NCBI GenBank assembly: GCA_963575745.1
Contig: CAUYUJ010005703.1
Coordinates: 137,001-201,000 of the forward strand
DNA: 64,000 bases
Source of the DNA: Prorocentrum cordatum
Lineage: Eukaryota > Sar > Dinophyceae > Prorocentrales > Prorocentraceae
Direction of reading: 5' to 3'
The notes beneath the pieces are model-generated. The model searched no databases and was not told the origin of the DNA. It saw only the letters and a list, made by a program, of their open reading frames with translations. This document shows, in pieces, positions 1-9,162 of this stretch; position 1 is the first letter of the stretch, and every line of letters starts with the position of its first letter. A program made the position numbers and the translations under genes.

Positions 1-53
1 ACCCTCCTTGTTTTCTCCCTTGTCCCTTGTCGGTCGGCTAATGTGCGCGTGCG

Positions 54-1748
54 TCATCTTTCCGTTCGCGTCTGCGCAGGCGCTCTCGGACGGGCCATCC
101 ACATCGTCATCAGGGTTGGGAGGTTGCCTCTCACGGCCCTCGGGGCCCTCGTTCCTGCTCTGTGCCTCGGCATAGGTTCTTGCTGGCCTGTTTGCCGATC
201 CCGTCTGCTACGGCTCCTGCTGTGCATCCTCTCAGTGTCCCTCTTGGTCCCGCTTCTGCCTGGGTTCTCACTCTGTTCTGCGGGTTGCTGCTGCGGTTCG
301 GTTCCTAAGGCACTTCTTTGCGGTCGCTGCTGCCCCGGAGCGCGTGTCCCTCTCTGCTGTGGGATCGGAGTGGTTTCTGCCCCGGCCGCTTGCGGTGGCT
401 CCGGGGAACTCCCCAGGGTAGGCCCCCCCCTGAGATTGGGCCAGGTGGGATCGACCGATCTCAGTCTGGCGGGGCCGGAGCCAGGGCTATTCCCAGAGGC
501 CACAGATAGCATTCCTTCTATTACCTCCGTGGTTAGAATGGAAAACGGGGCTGTGGGTCCTCCCGCGTCGAGGTTCCTGCCCACGGCTTCCTGCCGGCGC
601 GCACGCGCGCCATCTGCCGAAAGGGCAGCACTCTTTGATGTAATGTTTCTTCCATTCAGGTTCCTCGCGCCTGCTTGGGGGTGCCGCGTCCAGTAGGCCT
701 TGAATGGGGCGAAGAGCCTGTGCGCGACGCGTGCTCTTGTGAATACTTGTCGCGTTTGCTTTTCGAGTTGCACCATGCACGTGCCCCAGCAGATGGCGCT
801 TAGAACGGTTCTCCACTTTGCCTCGTCATTGCACCCCAGTCCACTCCACTGTGCTGGTGGGCCTAGGGTGCGGAGCGTCTCGGCGGTGGTGTCGAGGAGC
901 CGTTCCCATTGGCGTCTCATGCAGGGGGGTAAGTGAGTGCTCGGCCGGGGGGCGTCTCTTCTTCCCAGCGGGTCTCCGGGCGGGGAACGCGCGACACTGT
1001 CTGGGGGTGGCCTCGCCGCGCCCGTCTGTACCACTGGCGTCCTCTCAGCCCGTGCCTCGCCTGCCAGCTGGCGACCGTCGGGATTGCCCCCCATACTTTC
1101 GTCTGCCAGGCCGCTATTCTCTGCTTGCGGGGTAGGAGGTACAGTCACCGCGTGCGAGCTTCTCGCCCGTTCCGGCTGGGGGACCTGTCCCTGTGGAAAC
1201 GGCTCCCCGGAGCTAGCTCCTGTTTGCCGCGCCTGTAGGGGTCTTGCTTCCGCCGGCGCGTCTGAGCGCGGGGGAGCCTGCGTTCGTTGGCCCTGCCCTC
1301 TCGTCTGCTCAGTCTCGCGGCGCCCCTCATCCGCCTCCTGCATGGGCTCGTCTGTAGCGCCCCCACTTAGGGAGGCGTTCACGGAGGAACCTCCTGGGGA
1401 AACAGAGGATGTAGCATTGCCTTCTCTGCTGTCACCTTGCCGTCGTCTCGGAATGCCTGATGCCGTTTGGGAGTCCTGGCTGTTGTGGCGCTCTGCTTGC
1501 GGTGCCCCTGCTCGCGCGGCTGCCCCTGGGCTTGACTGTTGGCCCGGGGGGTCGCCGGGTGGGATTTGTGGTCCCCGTGGCGCGCTTCGATGCGACGCTT
1601 GTGGCTCGCTCCGTTCTCTGCGGGGTACTCCTTGTGCGTGGCCCTGCCTGGCCCGCGTACTCTGTGCCCCCGTCTCACCCCCGAGGTTCGCGCTGCTGTC
1701 CCTATGAATCCTTCGGGGCCTGGGGGCCCTCCCTGTGTCGTGCCGCAA
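54..1748 (-). CDS. Hypothetical protein segment, 564 codons, C-terminal part
   Basis: Longest open frame of the frame-broken minus-strand gene. It reads through a Pro/Gln/Arg-rich linker, then a more ordered block near residues 270-350 with Trp, Cys and Leu spacing (PPCMRRQWERLLDTTAETL, then CWGTCMVQLEKQTRQVF), then a Ser/Arg-rich tail. The composition suggests a nucleic-acid-binding or gag-like protein, but no domain is recognised. The start is arbitrary because the sense probably enters from the overlapping frame upstream. The stop at 54-56 is real. An open plus-strand frame over the same DNA (937-1707) looks less protein-like. Confidence 0.4.
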   Translation of the reverse strand: MRHDTGRAPRPRRIHRDSSANLGGETGAQSTRARQGHAQGVPRRERSEPQASHRSAPRGPQIPPGDPPGQQSSPGAAARAGAPQAERHNSQDSQTASGIPRRRQGDSREGNATSSVSPGGSSVNASLSGGATDEPMQEADEGRRETEQTRGQGQRTQAPPRSDAPAEARPLQARQTGASSGEPFPQGQVPQPERARSSHAVTVPPTPQAENSGLADESMGGNPDGRQLAGEARAERTPVVQTGAARPPPDSVARSPPGDPLGRRDAPRPSTHLPPCMRRQWERLLDTTAETLRTLGPPAQWSGLGCNDEAKWRTVLSAICWGTCMVQLEKQTRQVFTRARVAHRLFAPFKAYWTRHPQAGARNLNGRNITSKSAALSADGARARRQEAVGRNLDAGGPTAPFSILTTEVIEGMLSVASGNSPGSGPARLRSVDPTWPNLRGGPTLGSSPEPPQAAGAETTPIPQQRGTRAPGQQRPQRSALGTEPQQQPAEQSENPGRSGTKRDTERMHSRSRSRRDRQTGQQEPMPRHRAGTRAPRAVRGNLPTLMTMWMARPRAPAQTRTER

Positions 1749-1800
1749 CCTGTCTCCGCTGGCTGCTTTCTGAGCCTCTCGTCCAAGGCCTGGATGCCTT

Positions 1801-2283
1801 CTAACGTGCCTGGCACCAACCTGTGTGCAGCGTCGCTGTCAACGTCTGCTCCCCGGCCCCCAGGGACCTCAAGCCAGGGGTGGTGGGCAGTGCATGTGAG
1901 GTCTGGCTCAGGTGATAGCCACTGAGCGAACGGAGGTTGTCTGGTGACCTCTTCCATTCCCTGATGAGCTCGTTTAGGTGGTTTCTTTCCAGTGTAGCAG
2001 GGTCCGTTAGCGGAAGCATCCAGATGGCAGCGTATAGGTCCCAATTGTACCTTCTGATGGGTCTGCCTTCGTCCTGTCGCCGCTGCTCGGGTACCAGCCT
2101 GGTTTGAAAACCTCTTGCCAGATCGTGCGTGCTCTGCTCATCGATGCACGCCTGGAACTTACCGAGCATGCCTTGCGCGCACGCGACTGCGTCGCTGTCT
2201 GCTCTGACCAGCGTGCCATCTGCGCGGGCTCTTAGCCGCACCTTGTGCGCGAGCACTTCAGCAGGGGGGGGGGGGGGGGGCAT
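1801..2283 (-). CDS. Hypothetical protein segment after the C17 tract
   Basis: Open frame of about 160 codons that starts inside the homopolymer C17 (minus-strand sense) and reads AEVLAHKVRLRARADGT, then a charged region with WDLYAAIWMLPLTDPATLE and a helical NHLNELIREW stretch. It looks like ordinary protein, unlike the proline-rich neighbours. The previous protein-like frame (2537-2284) ends in the same C run, so the length of the run sets which frame follows. Family unknown. Confidence 0.4.
   Translation of the reverse strand: MPPPPPPAEVLAHKVRLRARADGTLVRADSDAVACAQGMLGKFQACIDEQSTHDLARGFQTRLVPEQRRQDEGRPIRRYNWDLYAAIWMLPLTDPATLERNHLNELIREWKRSPDNLRSLSGYHLSQTSHALPTTPGLRSLGAGEQTLTATLHTGWCQAR
2264..2280 (+). 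repeat. Homopolymer G17 tract
   Basis: Seventeen consecutive G on the plus strand, preceded by CACTTCAGCAG and followed by CATGTTCTTGG. The same flanks, slightly altered, surround a G18 tract at 23764-23781. It lies inside the frame-broken minus-strand gene, where it would encode a proline run. Confidence 0.95.
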
Positions 2284-2497
2284 GTTCTTGGTCGAACTGG
2301 GCCTGGTAGAGAGTCGACTGCCGCATGCCTTCTTGGGGGTATCATCGCTTCTCGAGGCTGGCTAGCGCTGATTCCCAAGTCTTGAGGTGTTGGTCTGGAC
2401 GTCAATGCAGCGCCCAGTTTCGCTGGAAGCACGGTCCCGTGCAGTAGCTGCATAGCTACTCTTATCAGCGGTCGGTCCGCCCCGCGGCTGGCCGCTC

Positions 2498-3487
2498 TCA
2501 AATCGGCGTCCGCCGGCAGGGTGATGGTGATCCCCATAGGGGTGGAGGTGTAGAGGTGTCCGTCTTCTCCGCTCGTAGTGACCGACGCAGCTCTGTACCC
2601 GCCGCCACCGCCGCTGAGAGGTGTTCCCCTGGGTTAAGCATGGTGCTATAGTCCCGCAGACCGCCCCTGCCTTCCACCGTCGCTCGCCGCGCGGGGAGTT
2701 GCCCTTCAAAGCCGCACTCCACCTCGCGCAGCCATTCCTCTGGGATGTCCTGGGGCGGGGGGATTCTTACCATGCTGTCTCCTTGTCCTCTGGTCGTTCC
2801 CTCAGGGAGTGGCCATGCTCTGGTGTGTAAGCTGGCCCCGGCAGAGCCGATCGCTGCCGAGAACATCCGTAACCTGGTGTGGCCTGGGATCCGAGGGTCG
2901 GGGCGCGTTGGCCGCGGTCTGGGGGAGCCAATCGGCCTTCCTTGCCGATCGAACGCCGTGACCTCCAGTATCTGCGGTTGCACCGCTCGCCTTGGGGCCT
3001 GTCGTACTGTTTGCTCTGCTAAGGCCGCGATGTGCTCCGCTTGTGCCCTCGGTGATCCTGCGTCTCCCCTGCTTTGCTCTCTGGTGGGGGTGGCTGGAAA
3101 TATCCCCACCAACTGCGCGCCTATTGTGATGCAGCTTGTTCCGCAGAAGGCCGCAGACATATTAGCCGCAGCCCCAGGTCGGATTCTGACCCGCGCCATG
3201 TGCTGATAGCCCCCCGAGTCTGGAAACCAGGCGAACACTGCCGTGACTTGCTCGACAGCCCCTGCCTCAACTGTAGCCTCCACGGCCCTTGTGATATCTT
3301 GCCTGCTGGTCTGCCCCAGGTCGGCGAGGTCCCATCTGAGGTGATGGCCTTCCCCAGGGTCCGAAAGACTGATGAATGAGGGGCCCCCGCCCCTTTCCCC
3401 TTCCAGGGGGATCCTTCGAGGGCAGCGCGAGGGAGAGCCGCTTGCTGATCCAAAGACTAAGGGGAGTTTCTCCCTAAGATATCTCAA
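2498..3487 (-). CDS. Hypothetical protein segment, 329 codons, central part
   Basis: Open minus-strand frame with balanced amino-acid composition. It includes DLADLGQTSRQDITRAVEAT, a Val/Phe-rich VTAVFAWFPDSGGYQHMARV and a Cys-containing AAFCGTSCITIGAQLVGIF. These strands alternate hydrophobic residues as a folded domain would, which makes it the most credible ordered part of the gene. It ends by frame change near 2540, where the 2537-2232 frame takes over (MGITITLPADADLRAASRGA). No homologue is recognised. Confidence 0.42.
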   Translation of the reverse strand: MRYLREKLPLVFGSASGSPSRCPRRIPLEGERGGGPSFISLSDPGEGHHLRWDLADLGQTSRQDITRAVEATVEAGAVEQVTAVFAWFPDSGGYQHMARVRIRPGAAANMSAAFCGTSCITIGAQLVGIFPATPTREQSRGDAGSPRAQAEHIAALAEQTVRQAPRRAVQPQILEVTAFDRQGRPIGSPRPRPTRPDPRIPGHTRLRMFSAAIGSAGASLHTRAWPLPEGTTRGQGDSMVRIPPPQDIPEEWLREVECGFEGQLPARRATVEGRGGLRDYSTMLNPGEHLSAAVAAGTELRRSLRAEKTDTSTPPPLWGSPSPCRRTPI

Positions 3488-3579
3488 TCAATATGGGGGC
3501 TGCTATTCTTTTGGGTGTCTTCAGTAGGGGGATTCCATCCCCCTTGAGGCCCGCTCTGTACCCTAGGGCTGCTGCTGCC

Positions 3580-4401
3580 TCAGCAGCGGTTGCCAGTGCA
3601 ATGCAGGCGGCGGCTCTGGACACAGGGATGTGTACGGAGTCTGTCGGCACCACGGGGGGGTCTCTGAGCCGTGGCCCAGCCATCCTGCGTCTCGCGAGGG
3701 GGAGAGGGAGGGGAGGTGCAGCCGATAGCCGCTGGATCTGATAAGTCGCACGCCACGGGAGGATGAGAGCGGGGGGAAGTGTAGCCGATCGCCACGTTCA
3801 CTGGTGCAGTCGGAGGAGGAGAAAGGGAGGCGCAGCCGATAGCCGCTGGATCAGGTAAAATGCACGGAGATGGGGGGTCACCGTCGGGGAACGCTGGTCC
3901 TCTACTCGTAGCCTCTCTGCCATGGGGCTGTGGGAACGCCGTCTCCGTCCTTGACGGTACTCCCCCAGCGCTGGACACTCCGCCAGCCGAACCCTGGCCG
4001 ACCTGCCGCATTCCAGGTGACGCGGCACATGAATCCTGCAACTCAGGTGGATGAGAAGAGGAGGAGGTGCGGCCGATAGCCACGGTCACTGGTGGATCAT
4101 AGGATGAGAGAGGGGGAGCATTGACGCCTCGATCCGGGCCGTCCTGAGGACGGTCAGTCTCCACCCTTGCCGGGGGGGAGGCTCTGTCGGCTGGGCAAGC
4201 TTCCAGAGCTGCCTCCCGAGCCTGCTCCCCATCCCTATTTCCAACCGTTGTGGACCGAGGTGTGTCCTCTGATTGCGTCCACTGTGGGCCGTCCGCTCCA
4301 CTGCGAAGGGAGGCGGGAGGTGTAGGGGGGAATGGGATGCGTTCAGGGTTCCTCTCAGGGACGTGTCCCTCCACCAGCACCTGTAAGTCTTCTTCCCCCA
4401 T
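3580..4401 (-). CDS. Hypothetical protein segment, N-terminal repeats
   Basis: Open frame of 273 codons, Pro/Ser-rich. It has four to five imperfect copies of a motif near A/V-A-I-G-C/R/Y-T/A-S spaced about 20-35 residues apart (residues about 100-245). The matching DNA repeat, with its core (G)CCGATAGC, is seen at 3.72-4.10 kb, so the protein repeats come from a short tandem duplication. The ATG at 4401 is probably internal: sense from 4573 joins it through a G-run slip. Function unknown. Confidence 0.35.
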   Translation of the reverse strand: MGEEDLQVLVEGHVPERNPERIPFPPTPPASLRSGADGPQWTQSEDTPRSTTVGNRDGEQAREAALEACPADRASPPARVETDRPQDGPDRGVNAPPLSSYDPPVTVAIGRTSSSSHPPELQDSCAASPGMRQVGQGSAGGVSSAGGVPSRTETAFPQPHGREATSRGPAFPDGDPPSPCILPDPAAIGCASLSPPPTAPVNVAIGYTSPRSHPPVACDLSDPAAIGCTSPPSPPRETQDGWATAQRPPRGADRLRTHPCVQSRRLHCTGNRC

Positions 4402-4687
4402 CGCGCCTCGGGGGTGGTCTTGGATCCGTGCTCAGTGCTGGCTCGTCCTCGCGTATCGGCGGGGGCTGCTCACTCTGTGGGGGAGATGTCTCCATTGGAG
4501 CCAGTGCACAGTCTCCCGTGCCGCGTACTGCTGGATCACCATCTCCAAGTAGTCCCTGGTGCGGATCAGCCATCGCCTGCGCCGCCTTCTGGGGGGAAAG
4601 CGGCCCTGGGCTGGAGGGTAAGCGGCGTCCGGGCGCCCCCTCGAGAGGTGGGAGACTGCCCCAGAGGGGGCAGGCCCACCAGACGGC

Positions 4688-4708
4688 CTTGAGCCAAAGG
4701 GGCTGGTG
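4688..4708 (-). other. Degenerate relict spliced leader (DinoSL-like)
   Basis: On the minus strand the sequence ends in TTTGGCTCAAG, preceded by AGCC at the right distance. It matches 16 of the last 21 positions of the dinoflagellate spliced leader. It sits about 115 bases upstream of the ATG at 4573 of the frame-broken gene and points the same way. DinoSL sequences in genomic DNA upstream of a gene are a known sign of retroposed mRNA; calling this copy a relict is inference. Confidence 0.45.
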
Positions 4709-4727
4709 GGGATACGCGAAGCGTCAA
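4703..4727. repeat. Dispersed 25-bp motif, copy 1
   Basis: The motif begins CTGGTGGGGATACGCGAAGC and ends GTCAA. Near-identical copies lie at 18554-18578 and 61202-61226. In one minus-strand frame all three encode D-A-S-R-I-P-T-S. The 5' half partly overlaps the relict leader at 4688-4708. Confidence 0.7.
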
Positions 4728-4748
4728 GAATTGTCATCGATTGGGGTC

Positions 4749-4787
4749 GGATTCGAAACCACGCTCTGAGCGCCAACACCTGTGCCA
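4749..4787 (-). other. tRNA-like A-box and B-box pair, possible SINE remnant
   Basis: On the minus strand TGGCACAGGTGTTGG fits a Pol III A box, and GTTTCGAATCC is one base from the B-box consensus GGTTCGAATCC. The boxes are too close for a full tRNA and no acceptor stem is seen. This is at best a remnant of a tRNA-derived element. Confidence 0.2.
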
Positions 4788-4849
4788 CTGGGAACGTTGG
4801 GAGGAAGATGGACGACGCGAAGGAGAGCCCAGGATTCCCAGGAACACGA

Positions 4850-5190
4850 GGATTCCTCCTCCTCCTGCTCCGCTTCCTCCTCCTCCTCCTCCGCCTCAAC
4901 CTCCTCCTGTTCCTCCTGCTTTTCCTCTTCCTCCTCCTCCTCCTCCTCTTCCATATCCTCCCCGTCCCTCTCCTCCTCCTGCCCCTCCTTTTCCTCCTCC
5001 TCTTCCTCCTCCATTTCTTCCTCCACCTCCTCCTCCTCTTCCTCCTCCTCTGCTTCCTCCTCCTCCTTTTCCTTCCTCCTCCTCGTCCTCCTCCTCCTCC
5101 TCCTCCTCCTCTCCCCTCCTCCTCCTCCTCCTCCTCCTCTTCCTCCTCTTCCTCCTCCTCCTCCTCCTCCTCCTGCCTCCTGTTGCCTCC
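4850..5190 (+). repeat. (CTC)n polypyrimidine tract
   Basis: About 340 bases of CTC/CCT trinucleotides with T interruptions on the plus strand. It encodes poly-Leu, poly-Pro or poly-Ser in all forward frames and poly-Glu on the reverse, so the open frames here are not evidence of genes. It forms the first module of repeat cassette 1. Confidence 0.95.
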
Positions 5191-5199
5191 TCCTCCTTC

Positions 5200-5760
5200 G
5201 TATGTCAGCAGGGCGGGCCGGGCGTTTCGCCTGAGACTTTTTCAGTCCTTATGATCTTTAAATTTGCAATTTGCAGCAAATTCACGGGTGGAGGGCGGTC
5301 GGTTTTCAGAATGCGGTCCTCGCTTGAGCGCCGGCACATTCGTGCACAAAGTTCGCTGGAGCTTCACTGATGGAGGGCGGCTCCTTTTTCAAACAGGAGT
5401 TCTCGCCTTAGCGACTCGCACATTCGTTTTAAACTGTGGAAGAACGTCACGTCTGGAAGGCGGTTCTGCTCCATTCGTTTTAAGAGCTTACAACCGTTTC
5501 ATGGGTTCTTACGGCTGATTTCCAGGAATGGGTGTTTTGCCACGATGCAGGACAAACAAATCGCAACAATCACGCTGACTGGCGGTGCTAAATCCCAGGG
5601 AAGGTGTGATGACATGGTTCAGGATTTTCAGACGGTTGTGTTCCCAACGGGGAAGTTCGGTCAGCGAAAAACAAACAGTTATTGACGATTGAGGCCTATG
5701 ACGAAGGGGATTGGAGGGAGGGTGTGTTGCAACATCGTTGATTATTATTGCGTGTGCGGT
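5200..5760 (+). repeat. Repeat cassette copy 1: head, 80-bp array, spacer
   Basis: After the CTC tract comes the shared head GGGCGGGCCGGGCGTTTCGC (5214 onward). Then follow diverged units of about 80 bp with core AGCGCCG-CACATTCG (5285-5510), and a spacer holding the shared phrases GCAACA, CACGAT and GGAGGGAGGGTGT (5520-5745). The same module order recurs at 35.87, 36.72, 39.1, 42.1, 42.85 and 49.8 kb. No coding signal is seen. Confidence 0.75.
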
Positions 5761-5929
5761 GGTCCTGTTCATCCTCCTCTTCTCTGTCGTCATTGCTATG
5801 CGAACATATTACTCCTCTCCCCTCTCCTCCGTCCCAAAAACCCACTGGCGGATGCATGTATGCACAGCGAGTTCATCGACACAACGTTTATGCATAGATG
5901 ACATGTATAAGTATGTGTACGGCCCCCTT

Positions 5930-6300
5930 TGTCCTCGCGCCATGGCCACCCCTCTTCAAGAACAAGATGCGCGTGCGCAAGAGGCCGGCCACTACCCAGC
6001 AGGAGACGACCACGCGCACAAAGACAGGCTGCAATCCGCACGATGTGCAACTTGAGCGCAGACGGCTGAAGAAAGCACGCAGGGCGATATACATTGTCAA
6101 CGCGTACGCGGCCAACTCCGACTCGGGGCCAAAGATCCCCGAACAAGTTCCATCATGTCCGCGGTCATCTTCATTCCCGCACCATGGCCACCCCTCTTCA
6201 GAAACAATCTGCGCGCGAGTGTCCCGCAACTCGTCAGCAGGAGCAGGCCGCGCGCAAAAAGACGGGATCGAATTCACATGCTGTCAACTCCAAAACTGAG
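5930..6300 (+). repeat. Tandem duplication of about 125 bp, period about 242 bp
   Basis: The block starting CCATGGCCACCCCTCTTCA occurs at about 5940 and again at 6182. It continues similarly (AGCAGGAG, CGCGCAAAAAGAC) for roughly 115-120 bases. Both copies have an open frame beginning M-A-T-P-L-Q, followed by different residues after indels. The second frame runs 6094-6375. Whether either is translated is unknown. The surrounding 5.76-6.40 kb holds nothing else recognisable. Confidence 0.7.
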
Positions 6301-6578
6301 ACCGTACCAGAGTCGCTCAATGGCACGCCGTTTACTTTTGTACAAAAAGCTTACTTATATTTTTCACTGCATTAACATAAAGGCTCGACGCTGGCTCGCA
6401 AGACGTCTACCCACGAACAAAAAGGGCATGGCTCGGCACTCTGAGCGAGCCATTTTCCGTCGGGGCCCTCTCCGCGCAACGCAGCGTGCTGCAGGCCGCT
6501 GCGGTCGCAGATGCGTCGGTTGCGAGCATCATGGCACGCGCGCGCAGTCTCGCGCTAGCCCAGGCGAGCAAACGCAAC

Positions 6579-7445
6579 TCAAGCTTTCTTGCGCCAGGGC
6601 GTTCCGCCCGCAGAAAAACGCGCGACCATGCCCTCGCGCCCGGGCGGCTCAGGGCGGCCCGCGCGCGCGGAGTCACGCCGCTCGCTGGCGCGACGACGCC
6701 AGTTCCCCTGGCGCAGCCAGCACGCCACGCAAGAGAAAGTCCGCCAGGGCACCGACTGAGAACCGGCACGACTCATCGGCAAAATGGGGGCCTTCACCTG
6801 ACCCCCCCCCCCGTCAGCGCAACAGGACCCAGCGCGGCGGCCCAGCGCGGCGCCCGCGAGAGCGGCGGGCAGGGCGCGCCGAGCCAGACCGCCCTGCGTA
6901 ATCCTGAGCGGACCCAGCCCAGGACGAGCCACACAGGGCGCCCCGGCTGACGAGGTCGCGCGAGCTATGGAGTTGACGTCGGCATCGAAGACGGGCAGTG
7001 CCCAGGGCGACTGCAACCTCCAGCCGCGGCTGAAGCGCCGGCTGCGAGCGAGGGCCGGCCCCGCAGCCCGCGGAGCGCCGCGGCAGGGCAGGCGCCAAAG
7101 GCGCGCTCGGCCCCTGGGGCCTCCGGCCCCGCGGCCGCCAGCGACCTCGGCGCCTGGCCCGCGCGCCCGCCCATCTCGCAGCTCTCGGCCGACTGCAAGC
7201 TTCGCCCCCGACCTGGTCGGTCGCACCAGGCCCTCAGCAGCGCCGGACTTCGCGAGCGCGTCGCGGGGCGCTCCCCCGCGCCGCGCGCGGCGCGGGGCGG
7301 GCTCGGCGAGGCCCCGGAACCGCCGCCGCGATGAGCACCGCGGCGCCCCCCGCCACCCGGTCGCGATCAGCTCGAAAAAGGGCCTCCCGTCCGCCGCGAA
7401 CCTCTGCAAGTGCGTCAGCCGCGGCACGACGATGCCCCATTCCAA
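6579..7445 (-). CDS. Hypothetical open frame, GC-rich
   Basis: A 288-codon minus-strand frame. Its first 35 residues look ordinary (MEWGIVVPRLTHLQRFAADG, then FFELIATGW), while the remainder is Arg/Ala/Gly-rich and resembles random translation of GC-rich DNA. Competing plus-strand frames (6486-6950, 6967-7485) are of similar quality. The start abuts the 200-bp satellite, so the N-terminus may be an exon or fragment. No family is recognised. Confidence 0.25.
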   Translation of the reverse strand: MEWGIVVPRLTHLQRFAADGRPFFELIATGWRGAPRCSSRRRFRGLAEPAPRRARRGGAPRDALAKSGAAEGLVRPTRSGAKLAVGRELRDGRARGPGAEVAGGRGAGGPRGRARLWRLPCRGAPRAAGPALARSRRFSRGWRLQSPWALPVFDADVNSIARATSSAGAPCVARPGLGPLRITQGGLARRALPAALAGAALGRRAGSCCADGGGGQVKAPILPMSRAGSQSVPWRTFSCVACWLRQGNWRRRASERRDSARAGRPEPPGREGMVARFSAGGTPWRKKA

Positions 7446-8720
7446 CTTTCATGGATTTCGTGGACTTCCGTGGAATTTCTATTGATTTTCGCGAATTTCG
7501 CTGATTTCGTGGCTTTCTACGAACGCATCTTAACGTCGAAAAATCAATGCTGAAAACGAATACGAAAATCACGAAATCCACGAACATCGACGAAATCTAC
7601 GAGAATCAATGAAATCCACGAGGCAATTTAGATGGCGTTTTCGTGGATTTCGTGGACTCCCAAAACGTGCATACTGCATTCCAAAATCCCAATGCAAAAA
7701 TTTGTATCCACCATTCCGTTTTCAACTAAAGATGCGTTTGTGGCAACCCACGAAATCAGCGAAATCCACGCGAATCGACGAAATATACGGAGACCCACAA
7801 AATCAGCAAAATGTTGCGGATGTCGTAGATGTTTGCTGATTTCGTGGGTCCGTAGAATCCCAAAGCGCTCACATTGCCTGCCAGAACCCACATGAAACAA
7901 TTAGTTTTCATCCTTCCGTTTTCGGACTTAAGATGCGTTCGTGGCAATCCACGAAATCAGCGAAATCCACGACAATCAATGAAATCAACGAAAACCAACG
8001 ATATCCACGAAAATCCATGGAAAGCCACGGAGCAATTTAGATTGCGTTAGTTTTCGTGGATTGCGTGGAATCCAAAAACGCGCATATTGCCTTCCAGAAT
8101 CCAAATAAAAAAATTGGCGTCGACCATTCCGTTTTCGAAATCAAGATGCGTCCGTGGCAGCCCTGAAACCAACGGAAATCAACGACATGTGAAATTTCGT
8201 ATGTTGTTACTGAGTTCGTGGGTTCGTGGAATCCCAGAACGCTCAGATTGCCTTCCAGAATCCAAATGAAACAATTAGTTTTCAGCATTCCCTTTTCGAG
8301 CTTAAGATGCGGTCGTGGCAATCCACGACATCAGCGAAATCCGCGAAAATCAATGAAACCAACGAAAACAAACGAAACCCACAGCATCCATGAAAGTGCG
8401 TGGATTTCGCTGGTTTTCGCCGATTTCGTCGAATCCCGAAACACACATATTGCCTTCCAGAATCCAAATGCAACAACTGGTTTGCGCTGTTCAGTTTTCA
8501 AATTTAAGCTGCGCTCGTGGCTACCACGAAACACACAAAAACCTACGACATTGTCAAACATCCACGAAACCCATGGATTTAATGGGTTTCGTTGATTGCA
8601 GTGGATTTTGTGGATTCCCTGAATCGCAGAAGGCCAATCGTACCTTCCAGAATCCAGAATGAAACAATTGGTCTTCTTTCACCCTTCACTTTTCAGACTT
8701 AAGATGCATTCGTGGCAGCA
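7440..8720. repeat. Satellite array, period about 165-210 bp, six units
   Basis: AT-richer tandem array. Landmark ATTGCCTTCCAGAATCCAAA or close variants recur near 7677, 7876, 8085, 8251, 8449 and 8643. Landmark AAGATGCGTTCGTGGCA recurs near 7731, 7931, 8143, 8306, 8508 and 8701. Each unit contains both GATTTCGTGGAT-like and ATCCACGAAATC-like stretches, so a transcript could fold on itself. Short frames inside are products of the repeat. Confidence 0.9.
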
Positions 8721-9116
8721 CACGATAGCGTCGATCGCGCCAGGCCCGATGTCGGATTTTCTGGCGCAGGTGAAGGCGCACCTCGCCTGCATTGTTGACC
8801 CATCTGACGCGAGGAGGGAATTCCATGATAACGCGAAAAGCCCTTCACGCTTGGTCATGGGCGCTCCGTCCGCGCGCAACCCCAGCGGGATGCATCCATC
8901 AAGCTCTTCCTCTCTCAACGTCGGGCGCCTGACAGCGATCGGATGGCCATTCAGAGATTCCCAAAAGGCAGACCTTGAACCTCGCTCGCCTTCAAAATGC
9001 CTGCCCCAAAATATGTGTCTGTGCGCTCCAAGCCTTACTTTTGAAACACTTGAACGGGGCATATTACAGGATGGTTCTGGAGTTCGCCCGCGCGTCCTTT
9101 GGGCATGCCAATCCAT
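8679..9116 (-). pseudogene. Fragment of a conserved dinoflagellate-type protein
   Basis: A minus-strand frame of 145 codons with a credible folded stretch near residues 48-115: FWESLNGHPIAVRRPTLREE, then CIPLGLRADGAPMTKREGLF, then ALSWNSLL. The pattern of a short H/R-A-D-G-A-P-x-T-K segment followed by a Ser-Trp motif resembles proteins recalled as repeated in dinoflagellate genomes; that link is from memory and unverified. The frame runs directly into the satellite, so the C-terminus is cut off. A plus-strand frame (8659-9120) overlaps and is considered its shadow. Confidence 0.35.
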
Positions 9117-9162
9117 CTGATATCAGGCGCGCGCTGCAGCCACCCGGGGAATGCATGACAGC

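Larger units (their letters stand above)
54..4573 (-). pseudogene. Frame-broken hypothetical gene downstream of a relict spliced leader
   Basis: Read on the minus strand, protein-like sequence continues from an ATG at 4573 to a stop at 54-56, but it changes frame repeatedly: 4573 to about 4390, 4401-3580, 3683-3474, 3487-2498, 2537-2284, 2283-1801, 2044 to about 1750, and 1748-54. At several joints the sense carries over if one base is gained or lost, for example in the G run near 4385 and in the C17 run at 2264-2280. The product would be rich in Pro, Arg, Gln and Ser, with two more ordered stretches (2.5-3.5 kb and 0.5-0.9 kb) and a repeated A/V-A-I-G-x-T/A-S motif at 3.7-4.1 kb. No family is recognised. 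The relict leader at 4.69 kb suggests a retrocopy that decayed; intron-containing structure is an alternative. Confidence 0.5.
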
